A stretch of DNA of 64,000 nt, taken from NCBI GenBank assembly GCA_026874595.1, contig CM049319.1, positions 12,985,601 through 13,049,600 of the forward strand. The letters are read 5' to 3'. Below are positions 1-12,844 of this stretch, piece by piece. Positions within the stretch are counted from its first letter, which is position 1. The number at the start of each line of letters is the position of its first letter. Position numbers and translations under genes: made by a program. The notes beneath the pieces were generated by a model, which was not told where the DNA came from, searched no databases, and was given only the letters and a program-made list of their open reading frames with translations. Source of the stretch: Sipunculus nudus (Eukaryota; Annelida; Sipuncula; Golfingiida; Sipunculidae).

Positions 1-852
1 CAGTGATTTTTCATTTTTCGGATATGGCCTCTATGTGCAGTCGAACCTCTGCAACATATTTTTGGACATACATGTATTTCCAAAACTATAAAACTCAATT
101 TCGAAAATATGGCGTTTTTTCTTCCTCCATGTCTTCCCCATAACCTGGTTACGTAATCTGATCGCAATCTTGTGTCACTTTGTCAGTAAATCTGTTTTTT
201 TTTGTCAGTTGTCGTCAATTTCGCCTGCTTGCTGGTTTTTGCGTCTTACTTATAGCATTCTACAGGCCTCATTCTTGCAGGAATCCTTTTGAAACTGGTA
301 CATCTTATGTTTTTCACTAATATCTCGAAATTATTTATTTTCATTTTCCGGATATGGCCGCTAGGGGGCGCTCCACTCGTACCTCCCGGACTATCATTTT
401 GGGGTCAAATCTTCAAAACTATCAATCACAATTACAAAAAAAAAAAATTTTTTTTCTTCCTCTGTGTCTTCTCCATCACCTATTTAAGTAATCTGGTCTC
501 AATCTTGTGTCACTTTGTCTTGTCATTATGTCTGCCTGTTTGTCAGCTGTCACAGTTTCTCTTGCTTGCTTACATATAACATTCTTCTGTCCTCAGTTTT
601 GCTGGAATCATTTTGTAACTTACATATATCGTATATCTATATATATAAGATTTCTGCAAGTTCTATGTGTATTGTCTAAAAAGTTCAAAGGTCAAGGTCT
701 TCAAAACACTTCAAAATCCTATTTCCCTCATCACTTTGACAATATTTATCCTATTTTCACAAGCAATGGCTCCTTTTTCCTCTTATTCCTGGCTCATTAA
801 TCTGACTATTTCTACGTCATTTCCGGAAAGCGATCGACTTCAGGTGGTCTAG
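1..852 (+). mobile_element. Helitron-like family C, copy 1, 5' end outside window
   Basis: Two monomers with 'ggatatggcc..agggggcgctc' and 'gcctgcttgctgg', in reverse complement to 50.5-51.2 kb. Ends GGTGGTCTAG|T at 852, aligning with the CTAG end of copy 2 (shared GTCATTTC before it). No hairpin as clean as in the other families. Confidence 0.62.
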
Positions 853-1314
853 TTTTTTTTCGTCCAGGAATGTTTAGGCCCTCTCATGGTTTCGCGGTCA
901 ACACAGACCAAATCATTTTACAAGTTATTGTAAAGGACACAACAGATCAAGAGAACACGACCTTTATTATATGTAGATGTATATAATGAAAGAATGTTTT
1001 ACCTTTTCCTAAGTACGCTCCTCACGCAGCGGTTATACACTGCATTCGCCCCCTCTCATCTTTTCTAATTATAATTCTTTACTCTGTGTCCACTCTGCTG
1101 GTGTAACCCTGAAAGCTTTGTTATAAAAGCAGCGGTAAAAAAAAAGCAACAACAACAGGAGACCTTGCAGTACTGCAGTGTATTGCCGTGGCGTGAGAAG
1201 TGGATAAATCTTTGTATTTAATATATATGGAATAAAAAGAGAGAAAAAAGTATGTGAACGGCAAATGTCATCCTTAACATCTTGTAAAATATTGGCTGGA
1301 ATCATTTTCCGATT

Positions 1315-1410
1315 GCTAGTCCGACTCCAGGCCCATCGTGTCTGAGTCCAGTTCCTTATGTTCGAGTCCGATTTAACCTTTTTCGAGTCCAAGTACGAGT
1401 CCGTGGACAA
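1315..1410 (-). repeat. Second GAGTCC-rich patch
   Basis: 'gtccgactccagg', 'gagtccagttcc', 'cgagtccgat', 'cgagtccaagtacgagtccg'. Same word composition as 12180-12340; a chance open frame on the minus strand here is not a gene. Confidence 0.45.
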
Positions 1411-1474
1411 TACACTCGTTTAGAAAGAAATTTAAGATTGATATTTGAAATAATCAAATGTACTGTTTATGTAA

Positions 1475-1506
1475 ATTGCCTCCGCCACGAGGGTATGCGT
1501 TCATTC

Positions 1507-1538
<32 letters not shown>

Positions 1539-1745
1539 CTATGTACACAATATACCTCACGCAGTCATGAACGGTATCTCATGAAATATTCAGGGCATTT
1601 TCGAAATGATTTAAATTTTGTTGTGGTGCCGGAAAACGATCCAGAACCTGTCACATCGCCAAGAAATATTCACAAATGTAGAGTCACTTATGCGCGCATG
1701 ACCCTGGAAATAAGGGCCGAATAAATGAAAGGCGGAGGATTGCAT
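1475..1745 (+). repeat. Dispersed repeat family H, copy 1
   Basis: Starts TTGCCTCCGCCACGAGGG and ends AAAGGCGGAGGATTGCAT, so the ends are inverted. Interior phrases 'attcagggcattttcgaaatg' and 'agagtcacttatgc' recur at 55143-55480 and, inverted, at 28550-28800. Includes a (TG)n run at 1510-1538. Confidence 0.68.
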
Positions 1746-1899
1746 GTCACAAGAAAGCTGTGACGTTTTTATTATTTATTGTGGTGTTGCACTTTTTAGT
1801 AAGTATAGTACTACCAGATGATTGTTTCTCTAAATTGATGTATATTAATATGTCGTATCGATATATCATGTAACGATGTTAGCGTGGACACGTAGGTTA

Positions 1900-2400
1900 A
1901 GCGAACCGAGGTGTTTTATTTGATAAGAGCTGTTAAAATGACGAAACATAACTTTCTACATATACCCAAACAAATGTTTATGAATAATATGAGGGGAATA
2001 TATTAAAATATTGACAATTTTGTATTCAAAATAAAAAAAAAAGAAACCGCCATTTTTCTTTTGAGTATGAATATATTTTGCAAAATAAACATTTACTTTA
2101 AATGTTTGGAATGCCTAACATATCTGTATGCAAAATAACACTGATATGGCGTATTTTCAGCGAAATTACTAGATTATTCAGGCTTTTGAAGTGATACTGG
2201 GTGGTAACAAGATTAAAATCACCTAATATCGCCCATCAGCAATGATGTTATTGTAGTTTGAATTAATCATTACAGATGTAAGCTTTTATCACCTTCCATT
2301 ATTAAAATATTAAAAAATCTAGCAAAGTATACCCTCTAATTATACGAGAATCAGGATTTAATTTAAAACAGTCATAATGCGAACCTGTGCAATGGTATAT
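1900..2400 (-). repeat. Left arm of a ~500-bp inverted repeat (family I)
   Basis: Its reverse complement matches 6215-6720 over about 500 bp: 'gcacaggttcgcatta', 'cctgattctcgt', 'atactttgctagattttt', 'atttgtttgggtat.tgtagaaagttat'. Identity looks near 75-80 percent by eye. No coding seen. Confidence 0.75.
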
Positions 2401-2439
2401 ATATCAGGCATAATGCTTTCATGATTACATGCAAGACCA

Positions 2440-2808
2440 TAATAGGGAAGGAATTGATTCATTTTCAGTATATTTATATTTATTATAATATAGTTTTCAG
2501 TTAGTTTGATGTATAAATAGTATAAAATCACTTGACGGACGTTTCAAATTCAAGGCTAAATGTATATTTGTGCCTGTTATACACTATGGCAGCTTTGTTT
2601 TTCCCGTTCTTTAACATAATAGATATTTGGATTTAGAAAGGAATTTGTCTGAAATAAAAATGAACTGATATAGCAAATGTTTAGTATATTGTTACACTTT
2701 TGTTCAGCCCATATCCTGGTTAACATTTAAGCTTTAATATAATAATGTTATTTGATAAAGGAAAAAGCAGTAGATAATTTTGAAACATAAGAACATTGCT
2801 ACTTTATG

Positions 2809-2852
<44 letters not shown>

Positions 2853-5000
2853 CATATCATATTTATATTTATTTTATTTTACTACTTTTTTTTATACTGC
2901 CCCCTTCGGATCTCTTTGAAATGACCCCACCTGTTGCAATTAATAAAAACTACCCTCATAGTCCAATAAAACAAGGTTTCATTTTGAAACATATTTTGAC
3001 AAATTATTTAGCTACCATGCATTCCTCTAAGGTACCTAGGCTGACATAAAAAAAGTCAAAAGGAATCCCAGGAAAGGAAAATATAGATAATTTCATTTAC
3101 CATAATGCCATAAAATAGCCACATTCAAATTTTCATGGACACACGTTTTATAATAAAGAATGCTTCATACCTTTGAACAATGTATTATAATTAAAAAGCA
3201 TAGTTTATTCACTGGAAAAGGCAAGGGATGTAGACAATTTACCGCCAAACATTTAGATATATAAATAGGTTTCGACTTTTTAAACCCATTTTTTTATATT
3301 ATATTAATATACTATTAGGTCTTTTTCCGATTTATAACAGGACAACGGTGAACCTCTTTATGGATCAATGAACAGAAATAATTGGAATATACATTTCATT
3401 ATTATATATTACAGGAAAATGTAAAGTGCAAAAATATATTTGAATGTTAATTTTAATATCTATTTTTAACCCTGGACAATAAAAGAATGAAAAGATTACT
3501 GAATGACGGATTCACTGAGTGAATGAATTAATATGTACGACAAATTGTCACAAAGACTAGATGGTTTTTACAAACCGTACATAATGAACCACTCTTATTG
3601 ATGAATGAATGGAAACATGCATGGATTTTTAACTGCAAATACTATGTTATGTAGGCGTATTTATTTATTTAATTATTTTTTGCAAGAGTGGTTATGCCTA
3701 GAATTTTTAGACAGTTTCTAAGTATATTTACTCAAATTCTAGAATAAGCACACAAAACGGTGAAACGTATGGTTTCGACTAAAACGGAAATCAAAGAGAA
3801 ATGTTCTCAAACAATTAATTATGTCCTCATGAAATAATGGAGGCAAATTAATCCCGTAATTTCTAAATGATTTTTACATCTCAATTTTGAAGTCCTTTGA
3901 CAGAAAAAAATCTTAACGTATTGGTCAGCAATCCTGAGCGTCTATGGGTTTTCTGATCCAGCATTTTCTGATTATTAAATACCAGCGCCGCATACAGTGT
4001 TTTATGTTTGATTTATCATAGACATATGTCAATGAAAAATATAATCTCTTATACATATAAATTTATCACAGTTTAAAAAAAATTGACAAGAAATTGGTCT
4101 TAGACAACGTATAATATATGTATATGACATATAATAAGAATCATTTTCACATAATAATGATTAGCTCTAGTGACCAGCTACTGAAGGAAAAGAAGATGAC
4201 CCAGTTTAAAATGTTTTCCCACCTTTTATAGACGTGCCTATTTTAACGAATCGATCATTCTTTTACTGGAGAGTGAATGAGATATTCACATGCGTGATTC
4301 GAGTAAAAAAGTTATCTGAAATAGAACCTATAATATACTATATATAGTATTTGCTCTCCAAGAGGGCCGCTTAAAACATCAGAGTAATTTTGGTGACCCA
4401 GCATTGATTTCACGCCATGTTTCAACACCTTTTTATCACAAAGCCCATGCGTCTTTATTAGTGTGAAAATCAAAAGTCAGCTGAGCTAAACAAAATAAAC
4501 ACCTTAATAATCAAAAACCGAATTTGTAATGTTTATTTTACTTTTCAATTTATGTGGTTTATTGTATGATCATAAACAAAATCACAATTAACGAAATCAT
4601 AAAGCATAATATCGTAGAGTTTTACCAAAGCTATTGTTAATTTAATATGCAATAAATAATTTCAATTGCACACAACTTCAGAGAAACTCTACAGGAACTT
4701 TTTGCTGACAATTTTTATTAATTCTATTCCTTTATTTGTAACGTTTTTGGTTTATGCGTGTGATGTTGTTTTAATTCTAATTACAGAGACTGTAAAATAT
4801 GTGAAGTCTCGGAAAATGTTATGGTATACGCATGTGTACAAGACAACATATTTTCTCTGGAGATATTTCTGACCGAATGCTTGCAGCCATATTGAATGCT
4901 CAAAAAAAAAAAAAAAAAAACTGCTCGTGTGTGTAATGTTTGTTTTCAAGATATTAAATTACTTGTTGAATATCCTGGATTCCATCATAGGTAGTCTGTC
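2440..5000. other. No gene recognised
   Basis: AT-rich sequence with scattered stops in all frames, a (CT)n run, and an A18 tract at 4903. No splice-bounded coding pattern or transposon motif seen. Confidence 0.6.
2815..2847. repeat. (CT)n microsatellite
   Basis: About 16 CT units. Confidence 0.95.
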
Positions 5001-5419
5001 TTTGTGTTTCTTTCAGGTCTTATCATGTCCCCTGCTTATCATGTCCCCTTGCATGGGGTAGTTGTGTGTAGGTGTGGCCAAAAGCAGGTTTTTAACTGGA
5101 AGTCCGGAGTGTACATCACACATTCTTGTGTACTTTTAGAGTGGTTAGGGATCACTGAAATATTTTATAATATGATTTATGTGTTAGTTAACAAATTTGC
5201 ATATTTATCTGCCTAGAAGGGGCTGCAAGGGACACCCCCTCTCCCACCCCGTTATATTCTCAGGAACAGCAAGAGCAAGTATCCCAAAATTGTATGCCAA
5301 AATCAGTGACATGTCAAATATTTAAAGATTGAGTTTCTTGAATCTTGATTCTTGAATATGTAAGCATGAAAAAATCATTTTATCAGAGTCTTTCAGTCTG
5401 TGTAAACATTTTTTACAAT

Positions 5420-5610
5420 AGGCCAAGATTTTGTCTGTATCTTGGCTTGGCAACAGCCAACTAATTCAGAGTTGGCGACAGGCGAAGATCATGTCTGTAT
5501 GTATAAACAGCTTGCAGACTGCCAACTAATTTAGAGTTGGCGACAGGCCAAGATTTTGTCTCTATCTATTTTTATCCTTAGCAGAACGCCAACTGTTTCA
5601 GATTTGGCAG
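5420..5610 (+). repeat. ~90-bp tandem repeat, about 2.5 units
   Basis: 'gccaactaattcagagttggcgacaggc' followed by 'gaagatcatgtctgtat' recurs near 5457, 5521 and 5588 with substitutions. Each unit has a small inverted core (GCCAAC..GTTGGC) able to form a hairpin. Confidence 0.6.
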
Positions 5611-5634
5611 CAGTTTAAAAGTACAGTCAGTGCA

Positions 5635-5720
5635 GCCCGGTAAAGGTCAGTAGCTACACCTGGCACTTAGCCACAGTTGATATGGGGGGCAACTGCCTTC
5701 CTCAGGTGAATTTTGTCAGT
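5635..5720 (+). repeat. Short dispersed repeat shared with 14855-14930
   Basis: 'cagtagctacacctggcac' and 'gggcaactgccttcctca' recur near 14867 and 14898 with the same spacing. Unclassified. Confidence 0.5.
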
Positions 5721-6214
5721 GTTGTTGACCAAACTCAAGAACATTTCATGTATCAACCTGAAATGTTGGCATGTCATTGATCGTTGATGGCTGTCACCAA
5801 CTTTTGCACAGTGTATGTTCCTGTTTAAACAGTTGGGATTTTATATATCAGCCTGAAATTAGGCATATCTGTACATTTTGGACAGCTCCGTCATGTACAA
5901 TACCTTTGGCGCCATCTACAATTGTTTCATATATCTATGCATATAGCCTAAGAGTGGTTTGAATTATCTTCATGGAATTCTGTATGTCCATACATAGTGA
6001 ATGGCTTTCTTATAAACAAAACTGTTGGTGCCATATACAATCAGTTTTGTGTTGTATATAAGCTTTTTACCGGGAGTGACGCTGTGTAACTGATGCTTGC
6101 ACTTGAGTTCAAAATGTTTGGTACTTGTTATGTACATGTACTTGAAAAGCAATCAAGCACTTTTCGTATAATGATCAAGCATGTTATCATGGAAGCATAT
6201 ATTATTCTAACTGA

Positions 6215-6720
6215 TGTATACCCCACTGCACAGGTTCGCATTAGGCCGGTAGGCCTTGTTTTTATGAAAACCTGATTCTCGTCCAATTAAAAGATATACT
6301 TTGCTAGATTTTTCAACATTTTGACAATATAGAATGATAAAGGTGACCTCTTGACCCCTTTAATGATTTATTTAAACTACAATAACTTGATTGCTGACGG
6401 GCGCTATTAGATTATTTTACTCTTGTTATCACACAGCATCACTTCAAAGGCCTAAAAACGATTAAATTTTGCATAAAATATGCCATATCTTGATTATTTT
6501 GTATACATATATGTAAGGCCTTCAAATTATTGGAATATAAATATTATTTTGCAATATATATAAATATATTCTAACAATAAGGTTTTTAAATTTAATTTTT
6601 AATACAAAATGAATCAATATTTTAATATTCATCTCAAATAATTCATCAAGATTTGTTTGGGTATCTGTAGAAAGTTATATTTCGCCATTTTATTAGCACT
6701 TGGTTAATGTAATGTGGCCA
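6215..6720 (+). repeat. Right arm of the ~500-bp inverted repeat (family I)
   Basis: Inverted partner of 1900-2400, separated by about 3.8 kb. Either two opposed copies of one transposon family or a fold-back structure. No terminal signature recognised. Confidence 0.75.
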
Positions 6721-6879
6721 AGACCGATCAAAAACCAAATTATTACCAAAAATTAAATTGTACACAAAAAATTGACATTTTTTAAAGATGGCCGCCAAAA
6801 AGACATTTAGCTGGGCATGGTGCATGTCCATCACATGTTTTCATACAGTTCAGATGCTGTAGTAACTGAAAAACATAAC

Positions 6880-7800
6880 AGCATTTAGTCCCCCTATTCG
6901 GTAGTCAACCCCATTTTTGGGGGGTCTGGCTCATGGACTATATATGCTCAGGGCAACATAGAAAAACCACAATCTACCAGGTCAGCAATATGTAGTGGCG
7001 TCTAGCGGTTTGACGGTACAGTGTATTATCAGGGATTGTCAGAGAGTCGATCAACAGAGGAACGGTTTCCCGGTGTGATGAGAGTCATAGTCTTAGGGCG
7101 GCCAGTGTGGCTCACAAATGGACCTGTGAGTTATGTTTACAGAAGGGTTTGTAAAAAGCTGATAATCAACACTCGTGGTAAAGCCCAAGAACGGACCAGT
7201 GGACTATACATTCGCTGATCTTTTCGTGGTACCGAACATTGATTTGAGTTGTGTCATGTTCGTGAACGGATACTTGACTTATCCAGGGTGTTTGACAGTG
7301 ACGGCTTCGTGCCTTATGAACATTGTCAACGTGATACGACAATGGAGTTATGAGCGTATCAGTCTGTGTTTTGGTGAAGTTATTTCCTTAGAGGATAAAC
7401 CAGTGATTTTTCTTCCTGAGAAAAAGGCCAGTGTTTATTGTTGCTATGTACAGTGACATAGGCGAACATTCCAAGACAGTCCGGGGCAGGACGGTCATGT
7501 GACCAGCGGACCAGCTGTAGTGCTCAGAGACCAGTCTGTGTTGTGTTGAAATAACAAATTACTAGTTTAGGATTAAACAGGACACTGTGTTGTGTGCATG
7601 AAAAAGGACTCAGAGATTATATTCACGACTGTGTGGAACATTGTCGCTAGAAAATTGTAAGTTACTTTATTTTATTATATTTGATTGTTAACATTTACCA
7701 TGACTTTCTCATTTATTTGAGTGTATGTGTGAGCTTCAGTTATCTCAATTCCCCGTTAAAAGAACCTGGAATTCCGTTCTTTCGGGGGTGCGACATTCCA
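6880..7800 (+). other. Unassigned segment, possibly an old LTR
   Basis: Less AT-rich than its surroundings. A TATATATG box lies at 6938, a GTAAGT donor-like site at 7660 and short open frames at 7021-7456 without recognisable motifs. The layout (TATA, leader, donor) resembles an LTR with untranslated leader, but I found no paired end. Confidence 0.3.
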
Positions 7801-7821
7801 GCAGTGAGTAGGAAACATGAT

Positions 7822-9637
7822 TTAACCATCTATTATTCTTCGTCTCCTCAAAAAGTAATTATATACACATGTAGCAACATTTATTATTTCAACATGATTG
7901 TCTAAATTGAATAATGTAATAAAATTTTGTTTACTTGAATAATGTAAGTCTTGTCTGAAGTATTTTAACCTCAAATCATTATATAATTTACATTCTTGCA
8001 TAACATGAGCTTTGTCCTCAACAATATTGTATTCATGATGTAAACAATATTTACTGATCCTCTCTACGCGAGATATATCCAAATTCTAAAAATATAAGTC
8101 TAAATTCTTCAACAAGCTGTACACCTGTTTTTGATACCTGTGTTATGGCATATACAGTAATTTAACCCAACACTTAACACAACGTAATAATCAAGTTACG
8201 AACAAAGGAAATCTGCCGCTATCTCCTAATGCTGCATTCTGGCCTAAATTTAAAATATATTTGCAAAAGTTTGTATTGAACTCTCTCTATAGTTTCTAAT
8301 ATCTTTAAATCCCATAATTCGCATCCGTATGTTAATACTAGCACTACCATTTGATCAAAAAGATAAAAGATATGTTTTTACTAACATATTTACACTTTTT
8401 ACTCAATTTTTTAATCATACATACAGCTTTGTTTGCTTGCAAAACTTGCCGTTGTTATGTTTTTGACCAAGATAATTTTGTAAAGAAAGTCATATCAAGA
8501 TATTTATAGTGTGGAACCACTCCTGTTTACCATTTAAATATCATCTTTCAATTTTTCTTAAAGGACCAACTTTTTCTAAAAACCATAATTTTAGTTTAAT
8601 CTGTGTAAATTTTAAAACCATATTTTTCACAAAGATTTTGCAAATAAATTAGTCTATTGCTGAAGTCAACCTACTGTATCAGCACAATTAACCATATCAT
8701 CTGCAAATAATAAAGTCATTAAACTGGATATATGACCATTAACATATATCCCTTAACAATTGCTTCTGTGTAACATATTACAATAAACATTTATAAATAA
8801 AGAAAACAATAAAGGACTTACAATGCAACCCTGCCTGGTACCTAATGAACATAAGAAATAATCTGTAAGTCCACCATCAGTTTATTTACAAGACTGCATT
8901 TTTTAATACATTGATTTTATAACATTTAATATTTTTCCATTTATACCTTGTTTCATTAAGAAATACCAAAATAAATTATGTTGCACACAGTCAAAAGCTT
9001 TTGCAAAATCAAAATATAAACAATAAAATCTTTTGACTAAGTATTTCTGAACTAAAGCATGCAAAACAAATGCTTGATCAATGGTAGAATACCCCTTTCT
9101 ATAACCACCTTAAGACTCAGATGATATATTCATTTCCTGTACTCACTGAGAGAGTCTATTATTCAAAACGTTAGTGAATACTTTTCCTGTAACATTCAAT
9201 AATGATATCCCTCCATAATTACTAGGATTATTTAGAGATACCTTCTTGTGTAGAGGAAATATTATTGCCTTACTCCATTCGCCAGGGTATCCCTTATTGA
9301 AAACATTGTTAAACAAAGTATGTAATAAAGGCAAAAAAAAAAACAAAAAAAATTCTAAAAGTGACTAAATAATATCAACTTGTAGCCCATATGACCCAGG
9401 AGATTTACTACGTTGCATCTGCATGTCTTATTTCGAATACTGTTGTTAAATTGTTAAGGGACCAACATATAGATCGACTGTAAAAATTATTTCCGAAGTA
9501 TATGTAAATATCTTCCTTAATATTATTTTATTTTCATTCAGTAAATCTGTAAAACAATTTAACCACTCATCTGCAGGAATTCGATAAACACTATTCTTTT
9601 TCTTAATGCACTTTTTTAATACACACCCATAAATCAT
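7822..9637 (-). mobile_element. Degenerate non-LTR retrotransposon (LINE), reverse transcriptase
   Basis: Minus-strand fragments appear in order. 9446-9637 (pre-RT linker ADEWLNCFTDLL). 9143-9346 (PLHKKVSLNNPSNYGGISLL, the RT 1 motif). About 8990 (DFAKAFDCV). About 8850 (GTRQGCIVSPLLFSLFI). About 8710 (LLFADDMV, the catalytic FADD box). 7822-8082 is the post-RT region, C..H....VEDKAHVMQECKLY, typical of LINE C-termini. Many stops and frameshifts; clade not resolved. Confidence 0.85.
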
Positions 9638-9700
9638 TTATTTTTTTCTAATATTTTATAAGTATTTATAATATTTTTTATTGTAAACACTTTTATTATA

Positions 9701-10560
9701 TCCGCCAAAACAGAGTTTTTGCGGATACAATGTTATCAACCGGACGCCGCCGCCGCATAGGTTTCCAGAAAACTTCTTCGTAACCACTGGACGGAATTTC
9801 ATGAAACTCGGAATTATTATCGGGTCACGTGTGAACTGCTGCGCTCTCATTTTGGGTTGACCTTTCTTCTCTGTACAGCGTCAATCTGTGCGTCTGTTTT
9901 CACACACATAAACATACATATCTTAGGAACTGGGCTGAAATTTTGCATGAGTGTAGCTCTTGGATAGCTTTATATCATACAGAAAACGGGTTACGCCATC
10001 CACAACCATTTTGGCACAGCATCCATCTTAGGTTAAAATCACTCGTATCTCTGCAGTGATTGCACTTATCCACCTGGAATTTTGCATGTGTATACATCTT
10101 GCATAGGTTTCTCGTTTATATGACAGGTGGCGCAACCTACATTCACGTTTACGCTGCAGACGTCCATGCTTATATCTCAGGACTGGTTTGTTGTATTGGC
10201 CTAAACTTTTGCATGTGTATAGATCTTACAGAGCTCTTTATCATACACAAAACTGGTGATGCCATCTGCAACCATTTGCGTGGTGTCTATCTGTTCTTCT
10301 GCCTAGGCTGAAGGTCACTCATATGTAAGCAGTGGTTTGACTTATCCACCTGAAATTTTGCATATGTATGCATCTTGCATAGCTTTCTCGTTCAAATGAG
10401 ATGTGTACTACCTACAATCATGTTTAGGTGGCAGACAGCAAGGCTTATAAACAACACATCTCCTTGTTTCCCCTTACAACTCAATCCATGCCTCATCTCA
10501 CCCGTACCACTCTGATTTCAGCGGATACACGTAGTTGCTTGTCGACCTCCCTTATTCTAG
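9701..10560 (+). mobile_element. Helitron-like element family A, copy 1 (four ~140-bp monomers)
   Basis: Starts A|TCCGCCAAAACAGAG and ends CTTATTCTAG|T, so it lies between A and T, the Helitron target. The subterminal CTCTGATTTCAGCGGATAC is inverted relative to the 5' end. About four monomers of ~140 bp are marked by 'gaaattttgcatgtg' at ~9937, 10077, 10206 and 10357. The whole unit matches 46290-47434 on the other strand. No protein coding; non-autonomous. Confidence 0.8.
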
Positions 10561-11091
10561 TTCAATATCAAATTGTGTGGAATCCATGATTCAGTAACTC
10601 CATTCAGATTTTAACAACGTCCCGCGGACAGATCTCTTTCCATCTATATAACTGTTTGAAAAGGAAAGAATACAGTAATGAAATTTTATGTTAAAATGTC
10701 ATACTTTTCAACCTTTCATATCATACTATAATTTTCTTGTCAGATATAAGTGTTTGGAATTAGAGAAGACTTTATCATCAGTGTTCCGCCCTATGTAGTA
10801 CATCTTCCTATGACTTTGTTATTGTAACTTTAATCATTGGAGATTTTAAAAGTCCGAACTTAATTCCTTTCCTGGTGACCCAAACAGTGTTACTTTTCGT
10901 CAACAGATGTCGCTACTTGTTGTCGTGGGTCGTTTGAAATCGGTTTGTTGTATTCAGTAATTGTTATTCCTTTTTATTATGGGCATGTTGTTTTACATAA
11001 AGTAAATAACTAGCGACAAAGCTGGAGGTATCATGATCACATGCCATATATTACTGTGCTGTGCATAGAAAAGAATATACATAACGCATGA

Positions 11092-11737
11092 CTACGTATA
11101 CTGCTCGAATTTTAGACCAACCCATCCAGCGTCATGAAATAATATATAAAAATTAACACATAAGTATGGGGGTCTCGATGCATTTAATTCCAGTTGTTCA
11201 AAATGTTTAAAGGAGGAGCAATATCTTTGAGATCCATTCAATGTGATCCACAAAATATTACCTCGGCATAAAAATTGTCCTTTTAAATACTCTCTCCAAG
11301 GTTTGGGTATATATAATTGATTGGAATAGCTATCGCGTGTATAATGTTGGTGGACCTGGTGAACATAAGTGAACCGGTCGGACATATATGTTGGACTTAA
11401 GTTTTTCAGACATTTAAACATTCGGATGAGAATCAGATATTCATGTCTTTGTTCATCTGATTTGATGGTAAGGGACATCTGTAAAGCTACATTTATGATT
11501 AAAATTGCGACCTATAATATCTACATTAGAGGAGAGCTTTTTGCATATTTGTACAGTGTGATCTGACCATGTTTGGTTTTCATCAAGTACTAACCCAAAG
11601 TACGTGATAATGTTAGATTGTTTGATGGGCTGGTCAAATGTTGTGATGTTCAGGTCCAAAGTCTCCATAGATAGGGATCTGAAGAGAATGTTTGATGTAA
11701 TGGTCCATATGCCATACCTCCCCCTTGGCACCAACAC
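11092..11737 (-). mobile_element. LINE fragment, 3' part of reverse transcriptase ORF
   Basis: 11453-11737 reads ...YFGLVLDENQTWSDHTVQIC and 11092-11478, in another frame, reads FKCLKNLSPTYMSDRFTYVH...TRDS...CRGNILWITL. This is the usual LINE thumb and post-RT order (LG-x-x-D..W..H, then L-P-x-Y, TR, G..WN.L). Frameshifted and 5'-truncated. Confidence 0.75.
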
Positions 11738-12179
11738 AACATACTTCCCGCGTCATTTCTTATCCTCCTCCTTCTTTTCTTCTTCTTCTTATTATTGTTC
11801 TAATTATTTTCCCATTAATCTTCTTTCATTTTAAATCGGAATCCGGTGACCATGACTCCAATTTCACCTATCCAGTTTGAAAAAATATGGTTAATATTTG
11901 AACTTTGGTCACAAGATAAAGCACCAGGTCAAGGTCCTCTAAAATGTTTCAAATTTAAGATAATGAGTAATTCCATTCATAGGCGCTTGAATCCCTATTT
12001 GTATAGATAATGGCTTAACTAATTCAACTTTATGAACAATCACTAACTTACCCTTTACTGAGCTAAAGCCAGGATATAACGCTCGCTGTTCCTTTTTTTA
12101 TATAGGGGAGCTGCTTCTGGCAGTTACAATTCTTGGCCCTGTGCCAGTGCATAGTAGTGATACCCAGCAGTTGGTATGT

Positions 12180-12340
12180 GAAGGAGATGTATATATTGTA
12201 GTGATGTAGTACTCGAATCCAGCATCGAGTCCACATTCTCGGACTTGGACTCGAGGGTCCTGGACTCGGACTTGTACTCGGAGGTCAGCAATCGAAATAT
12301 CAGGAGGAGTCCATCTCGAGTCGAAGGGAAAAATAAACTG
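12180..12340 (+). repeat. GAGTCC/GGACTC-rich element end
   Basis: Dense ACTCGA, GAGTCC and GGACTC words, e.g. 'tggactcgagggtcctggac'. A similar patch lies at 1315-1405, and 'attggacttggactt' at 12556 may be the other end. Probably the terminus of a DNA transposon. Confidence 0.45.
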
Positions 12341-12663
12341 CCACAGTCACAGAACCGGTGACGTTCAGAGGGGTTAACACACTATATGAAGAGACCCGGA
12401 CGTATGTGAACTATTGACATGCAACATTTAAAAAAATTCAAGACTGTTCTATCCATGTATCGGCAGCTAAATGTATTTAAATGTTAAATCAGAGCATGTG
12501 TTCACTATATATAGCAAAAATGTTAATTTAAAATGTTTTAAATAAAGATATTTTATTGGACTTGGACTTTGAGTTATAGGATTGATTAATTTTTTGCTAT
12601 CTGCATTGACTTATATTTTATAGGGAAAAGCTAAAAAAAACTCTAAAACTCTTCTTCTTCGAA

Positions 12664-12734
12664 CAGGGCCTCCGAAAGGATTCTTTTAATGCGGTACAAA
12701 AACGTTGCCGGGCCCCTGCCCCCTCCCAGCACTA

Positions 12735-12790
<56 letters not shown>

Positions 12791-12791
12791 T

Positions 12792-12844
<53 letters not shown>

